Positions 14,010 through 21,529 of a stretch of DNA of 34,172 nucleotides are shown here, piece by piece; the stretch's first letter is position 1, and the number at the start of each line of letters is the position of its first letter. The position numbers and the translations under genes are program-made. Below the pieces are notes generated by a model. The model ran no database searches, was not told the origin of the DNA, and was given only the letters and a program-made list of their open reading frames with translations. The DNA is taken from assembly GCA_014240005.1 (NCBI GenBank), contig JAAZXT010000033.1, positions 1 to 34,172 of the forward strand, read 5' to 3'. The stretch is from Fidelibacterota bacterium. Lineage in GTDB: Bacteria; Fidelibacterota; Marinisomatia; Marinisomatales; Marinisomataceae.

Positions 14010-16400
14010 ATGGGAATGATAAAAAACATAACAATATTATTAGGATTCTTTAGTTTAATTTTCGCTCAAACTACCGTGTCTGGTGTAGTAACAGATGAAA
14101 ATAATAATCCTGTTGCTGATGCTAATATTATTCTTTCAAACGGTAAAGGTACAACAAGTGGTAGTGATGGTAGTTTCATATTTACTGCAATAGTTCCTAT
14201 AACAGCAACATTTTCAGCAATTGGTTACGCAGATAAAAACGTATCAGTCAATGATGAAAGTGTGTCTGTAGAACTATCAAGCAAACCTGTAGCATTAGAT
14301 GCTGTGGATGTATTAGCAGATGCTGCTAGTATTACATCAGGTATGTTCTTAAGATCTGTTAGACCAAGTTCTGTTGTTTCAGAATCAGAATTAAAACAAT
14401 TTGATCACACCGACATTCATCGTGTCGTATCACGTATTCCCGGAGTTTATGTACAGGAAGAAGATGGTTTAGGTTTAAGACCTAATATCGGAGTTCGTGG
14501 TACAGGTCTATTACGTATGGAAAAATTAAATGTAATGGAGGATGGTATTATTATTGCACCGGCTCCATATGCATCACCAGCTGCGTATTATTCTCCAACA
14601 ATGGGGCGTATGCAGTCTTTAGAGATACGTAAAGGATCTACTCAAATTAAACACGGACCTTTCACTACAGGTGGATCATTAAATTATATATCTACTTCAA
14701 TTCCTTCATCAGTATTAAATAATGTTGCTTTTACCACTGGAAGCTTTGGTAAAACAGTATTACACGTTAAATCAGGAAATACAGTAGGGCAATGGGGTTA
14801 TTTATTTGAGATTTACAACGATATGACTAATGGTTTCAAAGAATTATATGGCGGAGGAGATACTGGTTATGCTAAAACTGATGTATTAGCTAAAGTTCGT
14901 TATTCTATGAACGCTAACCATGCTTTAGAAATGAAAGTTTCTATGACAGATGAAATCTCAGATGAAACATATCTTGGATTATCAGATGATGATTATGCTA
15001 CTAACCCATTAAGAAGATATCGTGCGTCCCAACTAGATGAGATGGATGCAGATCATACTCAAGTAGTATTATCATATGCTGGTAAATTATCAGATAATCT
15101 ATCTCTAGCTATAAGTGCTTATAATAATGAGTTCGCCAGAAATTGGTACAAATTAAATAAAGTAAATGGTCAAAAACTTAGCGTTGTTGCAAACCCAAGT
15201 AGTGATCAAGATACTTTTTTATTAATGAGTGCAATGGATAGTGATGCAGATGCATACAGAATTAAAGCTAATAATCGTGAATATTTATCAACTGGTGTTC
15301 AAGCAGTGTTAAACTGGAACGCTGGTAATCATGATGTGCAGGCTGGAATGCGCATACATTCAGACGAAATGGATCGTTTCCAATGGGAAGATAGATATCA
15401 AATGGTTGCAGGAAAGTTAAATATGACTACAGCAGCAATCCCTGGTTCTGACTCTAATAGAATCGATTCTGCAGAAGCTGCTGCAGTGTACGTTGAAGAT
15501 AGAATGATTTCTGGTGATTGGACTGTCACAAGCGGTGTAAGATATGAAGAAATCACTGTTAAAAGAAAAGATTGGGGTAAATCAGACCAGTTTCGTGCTA
15601 CGGATCCATCAGTTAAAGAACAAACATTTAATGTGATTGTTCCTGGTGTAGCAATTGAGTATGGATTACAAGATGGAACTACGCTTGCATATGGTATTCA
15701 TAAAGGATTCGCTCCTTATGGACCAGGTGGTGTTAAAGTAGTTGATGGTGCTACTCAAGAAGTAGAGCCAGAAACAAGTTGGAATCATGAATGGACAGTA
15801 AGATCTTATGAAGGTTTGAACGGATTAGAGCTAACATTCTTCATGAACAACTATGATAACTTGCTAGGATCAGATACTGCTGCTTCAGGTGGCGGAACAG
15901 ATGAACTATATAATGGTGGTGCTGTTGACGTGGCTGGATTAGAATTATATCTTAGACGTATGTTAATGGATAATGGTACTGTACAGTTACCGATTGAAAT
16001 TTCATATACAAAAACTAATACTGAATTTAAAGAATCATTTACTACCGCTTATGAAGGATGGCCAGATGTTTCATCTGGAGATGAACTTCCTTATATACCT
16101 GAAACAATGGTAGCTGTAAACTTAGGCGCAAACTGGGATAAAACTTCAGTAAACGTTGGCTTAAAACATACTTCAGAAATGAGAACAACAGCAGGATCAG
16201 GTCGATTAACTGACGCAAATTCTACGGATGCACTTACTATAGTTGATTTAGGCATAAAATATGCACTTCAAAGTAATTTAACCCTATCTATGGGTGTTAA
16301 AAACCTATTGGACAAGGATGCTGTTGTAGCAAGAAGACCTTATGGTGCTCGTCCTACAATGCCAAGAAGCATTACTTTTGGAATAAATTATATCTACTAA
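14010..16400 (+). CDS. TonB-dependent outer-membrane receptor (FecA-like, probable iron/siderophore uptake)
   Basis: 796 residues. Signal peptide 'MGMIKNITILLGFFSLIFAQ'; a carboxypeptidase-regulatory-like domain (about 20-95, 'TVSGVVTDENNNPVADANII...GSDGSF'); a plug domain (about 110-230) with 'HRVVSRIPGVYVQEEDGLGL' followed by 'RPNIGVRGTG' and 'MQSLEIRKGSTQIKHGPFTT'; then a 22-strand barrel ending 'MPRSITFGINYIY' (aromatic C-terminus). Blocks such as 'NPLRRYRASQLDEMDADHTQ' and 'GIHKGFAPYGPGGV' recall FecA-type Fe(III)-dicitrate receptors. The substrate is unproven, but the double operator with Fur-like geometry agrees with iron control. A secreted protein of unknown function follows after 100 nt, then a terminator. 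Confidence 0.93.
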   Translation: MGMIKNITILLGFFSLIFAQTTVSGVVTDENNNPVADANIILSNGKGTTSGSDGSFIFTAIVPITATFSAIGYADKNVSVNDESVSVELSSKPVALDAVDVLADAASITSGMFLRSVRPSSVVSESELKQFDHTDIHRVVSRIPGVYVQEEDGLGLRPNIGVRGTGLLRMEKLNVMEDGIIIAPAPYASPAAYYSPTMGRMQSLEIRKGSTQIKHGPFTTGGSLNYISTSIPSSVLNNVAFTTGSFGKTVLHVKSGNTVGQWGYLFEIYNDMTNGFKELYGGGDTGYAKTDVLAKVRYSMNANHALEMKVSMTDEISDETYLGLSDDDYATNPLRRYRASQLDEMDADHTQVVLSYAGKLSDNLSLAISAYNNEFARNWYKLNKVNGQKLSVVANPSSDQDTFLLMSAMDSDADAYRIKANNREYLSTGVQAVLNWNAGNHDVQAGMRIHSDEMDRFQWEDRYQMVAGKLNMTTAAIPGSDSNRIDSAEAAAVYVEDRMISGDWTVTSGVRYEEITVKRKDWGKSDQFRATDPSVKEQTFNVIVPGVAIEYGLQDGTTLAYGIHKGFAPYGPGGVKVVDGATQEVEPETSWNHEWTVRSYEGLNGLELTFFMNNYDNLLGSDTAASGGGTDELYNGGAVDVAGLELYLRRMLMDNGTVQLPIEISYTKTNTEFKESFTTAYEGWPDVSSGDELPYIPETMVAVNLGANWDKTSVNVGLKHTSEMRTTAGSGRLTDANSTDALTIVDLGIKYALQSNLTLSMGVKNLLDKDAVVARRPYGARPTMPRSITFGINYIY

Positions 16401-16502
16401 TAAGAGTTTTGAATTTTTAAGGCTGTTTTCTACTTATTTGCTTTCAGATGTTTATTATTGTTAAATTGTTTTAGTTAATAAAGTAAAAAAGGAACACATC
16501 AA

Positions 16503-17228
16503 ATGAAAAAAATATTAGTAATGATGATTTTTTCAAGTATTATTTTTGGACAATATCACATGCAATCTTCTCTAAGTATTAGAGATGGAGTTAAAGCTAC
16601 AGATTTTGAAAGCGCAATGATACATCACAATAAAGCACATCAAAATGAATTAGGAGCAGTAAACACTTTTCTTGTGCTTAATGGACCTAATGTGGGTCAA
16701 TATGTAAGAATGCATCAAGGATTATTTCCAATTCCAGCTGATCAATTAGATGCAATTTATAATGCACATAATAATCACGATCCAGTACCTTACGATAAAT
16801 GGAATGACAGTATGTTGAAACAAGAAACTGGCACTCAGTTTTATACCGTAAGAGGTGACTTGAGCTATAACATGCAATATAAACCTGACTATAAATATCT
16901 TACTATGTCAGTGTTCCAAATTGCTCAAGGTGGAAATGCTTATGCTGAGAATGTTTTTGCAATGATGAATGAGATTAGAGCAGAAATGGGATCTACAGAG
17001 CATTTTGTATGCATGCAGATGAATACAGGCGGAAAGTTTAATGAATATGTTTTTGCAACTGGTCACGATACAATGTCTGAAACTTTAGATCAGTCAGCGT
17101 TCTATGCAGCTCTTGCTAAACTTGCTGAGAAGAATCCTGATTGGGATAAAGAATGGGGTCAAAATGTTTGGGGTGGTTATAGCCAAACAATGGAGTTTAG
17201 ACCTGAGTTAAGTACGCAATTAGATTAA
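16503..17228 (+). CDS. Exported protein of unknown function linked to the TonB receptor
   Basis: 241 residues with signal 'MKKILVMMIFSSIIFGQYH'. I recognise no named family. The mature part looks like two related halves, each with a helix followed by strands: 'FESAMIHHNKAHQNELGAVN' with 'FLVLNGPNVGQYVRM', and 'AENVFAMMNEIRAEMGSTEH' with 'FVCMQMNTGGKFNEYVF'. This is as in tandem ferredoxin-like (dimeric alpha/beta barrel) folds; that is a visual judgement. It is rich in His, Met and aromatic residues (HH, HNNHD, HMQ, one Cys), which could bind metal or heme. The start is set by AAAAAGGA upstream. It lies 102 nt after the receptor gene with a strong terminator behind, so it may share the receptor's transcript or have a weak promoter of its own. 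Confidence 0.8.
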   Translation: MKKILVMMIFSSIIFGQYHMQSSLSIRDGVKATDFESAMIHHNKAHQNELGAVNTFLVLNGPNVGQYVRMHQGLFPIPADQLDAIYNAHNNHDPVPYDKWNDSMLKQETGTQFYTVRGDLSYNMQYKPDYKYLTMSVFQIAQGGNAYAENVFAMMNEIRAEMGSTEHFVCMQMNTGGKFNEYVFATGHDTMSETLDQSAFYAALAKLAEKNPDWDKEWGQNVWGGYSQTMEFRPELSTQLD

Positions 17229-17244
17229 TTATCAATTTAAAAAT

Positions 17245-17282
17245 AAAAAGCCTATCAATTATCTAGTTGGTAGGCTTTTTTT
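17245..17282 (+). terminator. Strong intrinsic terminator after the TonB receptor / secreted protein genes
   Basis: AAAAAGCCTATCAA pairs with TTGGTAGGCTTTTT (14 bp, one G-T wobble) around an 8-nt loop and runs into seven T. The A-tract on the left arm makes it potentially bidirectional. Confidence 0.9.
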
Positions 17283-17301
17283 ATACCTAAATTAAAATAT
17301 A

Positions 17302-18261
17302 ATGAAAAGACGTAATTTTATTAAAGCGGGAGCAGTTGGACTGGCAAGTCCTATTCTCTTAGCAGGAAAAAAGAAAATGAAAGTAAATAAAAACAATCCT
17401 ATTGTAGTCTCGACATGGTTGCATGGTATTCCAGCTAATGAAGCCTCTATTAAAGTGTTAAAGAAGAATGGATCGGCACTAGATGCTGTAGAAGTAGGTG
17501 TACGAGTTACTGAAGCAGATGCAGAAAATCAATCTGTTGGATTGGGTGGCAGACCAGACAGTGAAGGAAATGTCACTTTAGATGCATGTATTATGGATTC
17601 TGATGGAAATGCAGGATCTGTTGCATTTTTACAGAATATTAAGCATCCGATTTCTGTTGCAAGAAAAGTCATGGAGAAAACAGACCATGTCATGCTTGCA
17701 GGAAAGGGTGCATTTGAATTTGCCTTAAAAAATGGATTTAAAAAAGAGAACCTCTTAACTGAGCAATCAAGAAAAGGATGGTTAGAGTGGAAAAAGGACA
17801 ACAATATTAAGGATTCTTGGGGTCCAAACGATGATCATGATACGATTACCTCATTGGCACAAGATAATGATGGAAATTTATCAGGAGCATGTACCACAAG
17901 CGGATTAGCCTATAAATTGCATGGACGTGTGGGTGATAGTCCAATTATTGGTGCAGGCATGTATGTTGACAATGAAGTAGGGGCTGCGGGTGCAACCGGT
18001 ATGGGAGAATTGGTAATGAAAACATGCGGCAGTTTTTTAGTAGTAGAATTGATGCGTCAGGGATATTCTGCAATGGAAGCTTGTAATGAAGCAGTTAATC
18101 GTATTGTTAAACAAGAAGGCGGAAAAACTAAATTGCAAGTTGGTTATATTGCTTTAGGGAAAGACGGAAGCATAGGATATTCATCTATTCAAAAAGGATT
18201 TCAATACGCGCTATACAAAGATGGGGTTAATAAACTTCATGATGTTAAGAGCATTTTTTAA
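17302..18261 (+). CDS. Tat-exported N4-(beta-N-acetylglucosaminyl)-L-asparaginase / isoaspartyl peptidase-type Ntn hydrolase
   Basis: 319 residues. The N-terminus 'MKRRNFIKAGAVGLASPILLAG' is a twin-arginine signal. The rest is the Ntn-hydrolase family that includes glycosylasparaginase: 'NGSALDAVEVGVRVTEADAE', 'GLGGRPDSEGNVTLDACIMD', the autocleavage site 'DDHDTITSLA' where Thr (about residue 181) becomes the nucleophile, then 'GRVGDSPIIGAGMYVDNEVG' and 'AAGATGMGE'. It should cleave asparagine-linked GlcNAc or isoaspartyl-type bonds in the periplasm. The precursor presumably folds in the cytoplasm before Tat export and self-cleaves to two chains. It follows a strong terminator, so it has its own promoter (candidate TATACC just upstream). 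The next gene is 36 nt away. Confidence 0.92.
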   Translation: MKRRNFIKAGAVGLASPILLAGKKKMKVNKNNPIVVSTWLHGIPANEASIKVLKKNGSALDAVEVGVRVTEADAENQSVGLGGRPDSEGNVTLDACIMDSDGNAGSVAFLQNIKHPISVARKVMEKTDHVMLAGKGAFEFALKNGFKKENLLTEQSRKGWLEWKKDNNIKDSWGPNDDHDTITSLAQDNDGNLSGACTTSGLAYKLHGRVGDSPIIGAGMYVDNEVGAAGATGMGELVMKTCGSFLVVELMRQGYSAMEACNEAVNRIVKQEGGKTKLQVGYIALGKDGSIGYSSIQKGFQYALYKDGVNKLHDVKSIF

Positions 18262-18297
18262 ATTGATAACCAGTCTTTTTTCTATTAACATTCACAC

Positions 18298-19335
18298 ATG
18301 TTTAATAAAAAGTCAAAGATTGAACTAAGACGACAATTAGAGCAGGAAACGTTTAAGCGTATTACCTGTTCTTTTTATCGATATATAGAGGTTAAAAACC
18401 CCGAAGATTTTCGTAATCATCTATATGAGCAGTTTTCGCATCTAAATATCTTGGGTCGGGTTTATGTTGCTAGAGAGGGTATTAATGCTCAAATAAGCGT
18501 TCCTGAGCATAAATGGGGCATATTTGAGGACTATATTAACTCAGAAACCCTGTTAAACGGTGTAAAGCTAAAAAAAGCAGTTCAAGAAGGAAGTTCCTTT
18601 ATCAAATTAAAGATTTTAGTAAAGAATGAAATAGTAGCTTATGGCGTAGATAAAGATAGCTATGATATGAATCATACCGGTCAGCACTTATCTGCTAAGG
18701 AATTCAATCAATCAATTAAAGAAGAAGGTTCTATTGTAGTGGATATGCGTAATTATTATGAAAGCGAAGTAGGTAAATTTAAGAATGCGATTACACCAGA
18801 TATTCATCGATCTCAAGAATTATTGCCAGCAGTAGAAGAGCTATTATCTGATGATCGCGATAAAAAGGTTCATTTGTACTGTACAGGTGGAATTCGTTGT
18901 GAAAAAGCAAGCGCTTATCTCTTAAAGAAAGGATTTAAAGATGTCTACCAATTAGATGGTGGTATTATTCAATATGCTCATGATATCAAAAAAGAGAATA
19001 TTCCGTCATCATTTATTGGAAAAAACTTTGTATTTGACGACAGATTAGGTGAAAAAATTACTGATGATGTGATTGGAAAATGTCACCAATGTCGAGAAAC
19101 ATGTGATCAGCATGTTAATTGCAGTAATGACGCATGCCATATTTTATTTATTCAATGTGAAAATTGTGCAACGAAATATGATAAATGTTGTTCGGATGAT
19201 TGTAAAGACTTTAATGCCTTAGATATTGAAGCACAAAGAAAACTAAGAAAAGATATAGATAAAAAAATTTCTAGTGCTAAATTATCCACGAAATTTAGAC
19301 CAAAACTATATAAACTATTTAATTATTGGAAATAA
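18298..19335 (+). CDS. trhO: tRNA uridine(34) hydroxylase TrhO (rhodanese-domain, YceA family)
   Basis: 345 residues. The N-terminal acylphosphatase-like domain (about 15-120) contains 'GRVYVAREGINAQISVPE'. The rhodanese domain (about 130-235) has the active-site loop 'YCTGGIRCEKASAYLLKKGF', with the Cys needed for 5-hydroxyuridine formation at wobble U34. A C-terminal Cys-rich segment follows ('GKCHQCRETCDQHVNCSNDA', then 'IQCENCATKYDKCCSDDC'), which is usual in the family and probably binds zinc. The length matches. The preceding gap is 36 nt, and the TPR gene begins 4 nt after its stop, so the two are likely co-transcribed. Confidence 0.95.
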   Translation: MFNKKSKIELRRQLEQETFKRITCSFYRYIEVKNPEDFRNHLYEQFSHLNILGRVYVAREGINAQISVPEHKWGIFEDYINSETLLNGVKLKKAVQEGSSFIKLKILVKNEIVAYGVDKDSYDMNHTGQHLSAKEFNQSIKEEGSIVVDMRNYYESEVGKFKNAITPDIHRSQELLPAVEELLSDDRDKKVHLYCTGGIRCEKASAYLLKKGFKDVYQLDGGIIQYAHDIKKENIPSSFIGKNFVFDDRLGEKITDDVIGKCHQCRETCDQHVNCSNDACHILFIQCENCATKYDKCCSDDCKDFNALDIEAQRKLRKDIDKKISSAKLSTKFRPKLYKLFNYWK

Positions 19336-19339
19336 GCAT

Positions 19340-19993
19340 ATGTCACTACTAAATAAAATAAAAGAAATGATAAGTAATCCAATTTCAGTTAGCTATAAAC
19401 AGAAAAAAGAGTATAGTAAATTGGATATGATTGTATTGAATCCTGTTTTCCTTTTTCTAATGGTTAGTTGGGTAACATGGTCAGCGTGGGACGTTTCTAG
19501 ACCGCAAACTTCTTCAGCTGCAGATGCAGCATTAAGCAATGCAATGGTTTATTTTGAAAGAGGAGATTTCGATAACGCAGTCCTACAATTGGAGTCAGTA
19601 GTAGAGGATCATAAAAAAACCTCAGCTGCAGTGCATGCTAAATTTTATTTGGGTAGAACTGCCTTTATAAATGGCAATAATGATAAGGCTATAATGTTAT
19701 TATCTGAGTGTGCTTCAAAGTTAGATTATTCAACATTAAAGACTGAAGCATATATCATGCTAGGACAACTTGATTCAGATCTAGATAATGCTCTTAGATT
19801 CTTTGATAAGGCAGCAAAAAATGCGTTATCTGATAACGAAGTAACTTATATATCCATACTAAAAGCTAAGCGCTTAACAATGGTGGGGAAAAAATCAGAA
19901 GCTTTAGAAATTTTAGATAATTTAGATTCTGAAAATAATGCCTATAAAGAGCTATTTGAAGAGGTATATGGGGTTGCATTAACTTTAAACTAA
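19340..19993 (+). CDS. Single-pass membrane TPR protein (YfgM-like)
   Basis: 217 residues from the ATG at 19340 (MSLLNKIKEM). The track's longer version starts within trhO at a non-preferred codon and is rejected. One membrane helix ('DMIVLNPVFLFLMVSWVTWSAW', about 33-54) is followed by about five TPR-like helical hairpins: 'ALSNAMVYFERGDFDNAVLQ', 'AKFYLGRTAFINGNNDKAIMLLSE', 'EAYIMLGQLDSDLDNALRFFDKAAK' and 'AKRLTMVGKKSEALEILDNL'. It is likely anchored in the inner membrane with a periplasmic scaffold domain. The layout is like YfgM, which partners with export machinery, but no direct evidence links it. A terminator follows. Confidence 0.75.
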   Translation: MSLLNKIKEMISNPISVSYKQKKEYSKLDMIVLNPVFLFLMVSWVTWSAWDVSRPQTSSAADAALSNAMVYFERGDFDNAVLQLESVVEDHKKTSAAVHAKFYLGRTAFINGNNDKAIMLLSECASKLDYSTLKTEAYIMLGQLDSDLDNALRFFDKAAKNALSDNEVTYISILKAKRLTMVGKKSEALEILDNLDSENNAYKELFEEVYGVALTLN

Positions 19994-20042
19994 GTTTCTT
20001 GTTTAAACGGTTTTTAATAAATATATTTACGCAGTATTTGAG

Positions 20043-20061
20043 TGGGCCACGGCCCATTTTT
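20043..20061 (+). terminator. Terminator between the TPR gene and nusA
   Basis: TGGGC-CACG-GCCCA followed by TTTTT: a compact GC-rich hairpin in AT-rich surroundings. It lies directly against the nusA -10 (20064). Confidence 0.75.
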
Positions 20062-20063
20062 GT

Positions 20064-20084
20064 TATAATAGAAAATTTGAAAGG
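20064..20084 (+). promoter_or_regulatory. nusA promoter -10 and ribosome binding site
   Basis: A perfect TATAAT (20064-20069) follows the terminator T-tract by 2 nt, and GAAAGG (20079-20084) precedes the ATG at 20090. A good -35 is not visible at 16-18 nt, since that position is occupied by the terminator stem; TTGAGT sits 20 nt away. Confidence 0.5.
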
Positions 20085-20089
20085 TTGAT

Positions 20090-21526
20090 ATGGTAAACAG
20101 AGATTTAATTGAGATTTTTATTGAATTAGCGAGAGAAAAAAATATTGAGCGTTCTGAGCTTGGAACAATTATTGAGCAGCTCTTTTTATTTATTATTGAT
20201 AAAGAAAAAGGCGAATCTGATAATTGTAGTGTAATTGTTAATCTAGATAAAGGTGAAATTGAAATTTATGTGGAAAAAACAATTGTTGAAGAAGTAGACG
20301 ATGATCACTTCGATATTACACTAGAAAGAGCTCTAGAGCTTGAACCAGAGCTTATAGATTTAAAATTAGGAGATACGTTTGTAGAAGTAGTTGATCCAGC
20401 AGATTTTGGTAGAAGATTGGTTGCCAATGCAAGACAGTTTTTAAATAAAAGAACACGTGAAGTACAACAACAATATATCTATGAAGATTATGTACAAAGA
20501 ATTGGTGAGGTAATTATCGGTACTGTACATCAAGTACATAGAGAGAATACTTTTGTAAATATTGAACAAACCGAGTTAAGAATGCCTCGAAATGAGCAAA
20601 TTTTCTCAGAAAGATTTAGAAGAGGAGACACAATCAGAGCTCTTGTTAAGGCTGTAGAGGTTACTCCTAAAGGTCCAGATATTCTGATATCTAGAAGTGA
20701 TGATTTATTTCTTTATAAATTATTCGAAATGGAAGTTCCTGAGATTGAGGATGGTATTATTGAAATTAAAGGAATCGCTAGAAAACCTGGAGAAAGAAGT
20801 AAGATTATTGTTCATTCTATTGATAAGCGAATTGATGCGGTTGGTGCTTGTGTCGGTATGAGAGGAAGCCGTATTCAATCTGTAGTAAGAGAATTAAACA
20901 ATGAAAAGATTGATATTGTTAATTATACTGAAAAATCAGAGGTTTTTGTCACTAGAGCTCTATCACCAGCTAAACCAATTGACTTATATATAGATGATGA
21001 TAGGAAATACTGCGTCGCAATCTTTGATGAAGGTGGCTTAGAAAATGCTGTTGGTAGAAGTGGGGTAAATATAAATTTAGCTTCTAAATTAACAGGTTAT
21101 ACGATTGATGCTTATACCGAAGAAGAGTATGCTGAAGTATTAGTAAATCAAAAAACAAATCTTGATACTTTTAAAGGTATTAAAAAAGGCGTATTAAAGA
21201 AGTTAGCTAGCGCTGATATTGTTAGTGTTGCAGATTACTTAGGAACAAAGAAATTTGTTTTAGTAGATGAAATCGATCTTAGTGGAGATGAAATTAATTC
21301 TATAAGCACTGTTGTAAATGCTTTTATTAGTAGAAACGATGAGCCAGAAGAAGAAATAGTAGAAGAAGTTGCTACAGAAGAAGTAGAAGAAACTCCTGCT
21401 GAAGAAATAGTAGAAGAAGTTGCTACAGAAGAAGTAGAAGAAACTCCTGCTGAAGAAATAGTAGAAGAAGTTGCTACAGAAGAAGTAGAAGAAACTCCTG
21501 CTGAAGAAGTTGAAGAGGAAAAATAA
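20090..21526 (+). CDS. nusA: Transcription termination/antitermination factor NusA with acidic repeat tail
   Basis: 478 residues. The N-terminal RNA-polymerase-binding domain (about 1-125) has 'DPADFGRRLVANARQFLNKR', followed by an S1 domain (about 135-200, 'IGEVIIGTVHQVHRENTFVN'). KH1 shows 'VGACVGMRGSRIQSVVREL', and KH2 is around 'AIFDEGGLENAVGRSGVNINLASKL'. A short helix-hairpin-helix-like segment ('GVLKKLASADIVSVADYL') is followed by an unusual acidic tail: three perfect copies of EEIVEEVATEEVEETPA. NusA binds RNAP and nascent RNA in pausing, termination and rRNA antitermination. It heads the operon nusA-infB-rbfA-truB-ribF-rpsO-pnp; the usual upstream rimP is missing here. InfB begins 3 nt after its stop. 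Confidence 0.97.
   Translation: MVNRDLIEIFIELAREKNIERSELGTIIEQLFLFIIDKEKGESDNCSVIVNLDKGEIEIYVEKTIVEEVDDDHFDITLERALELEPELIDLKLGDTFVEVVDPADFGRRLVANARQFLNKRTREVQQQYIYEDYVQRIGEVIIGTVHQVHRENTFVNIEQTELRMPRNEQIFSERFRRGDTIRALVKAVEVTPKGPDILISRSDDLFLYKLFEMEVPEIEDGIIEIKGIARKPGERSKIIVHSIDKRIDAVGACVGMRGSRIQSVVRELNNEKIDIVNYTEKSEVFVTRALSPAKPIDLYIDDDRKYCVAIFDEGGLENAVGRSGVNINLASKLTGYTIDAYTEEEYAEVLVNQKTNLDTFKGIKKGVLKKLASADIVSVADYLGTKKFVLVDEIDLSGDEINSISTVVNAFISRNDEPEEEIVEEVATEEVEETPAEEIVEEVATEEVEETPAEEIVEEVATEEVEETPAEEVEEEK
21350..21502 (+). repeat. Three perfect tandem copies of a 51-bp unit inside nusA
   Basis: Copies at 21350-21400, 21401-21451 and 21452-21502 are identical at every base, including synonymous positions. 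Each encodes 17 residues (EEIVEEVATEEVEETPA), with a degenerate partial unit before and after. The lack of any drift indicates recent expansion or homogenisation. 51 is a multiple of 3, so copy-number change keeps the frame. Confidence 0.95.
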
Positions 21527-21529
21527 TAC

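Noticed and set aside
19274-19339. Longer version of the TPR protein starting inside trhO
   Set aside because: The added 22 residues are a read of the trhO 3' end in another frame; the ATG at 19340 gives a clean start just after the trhO stop.
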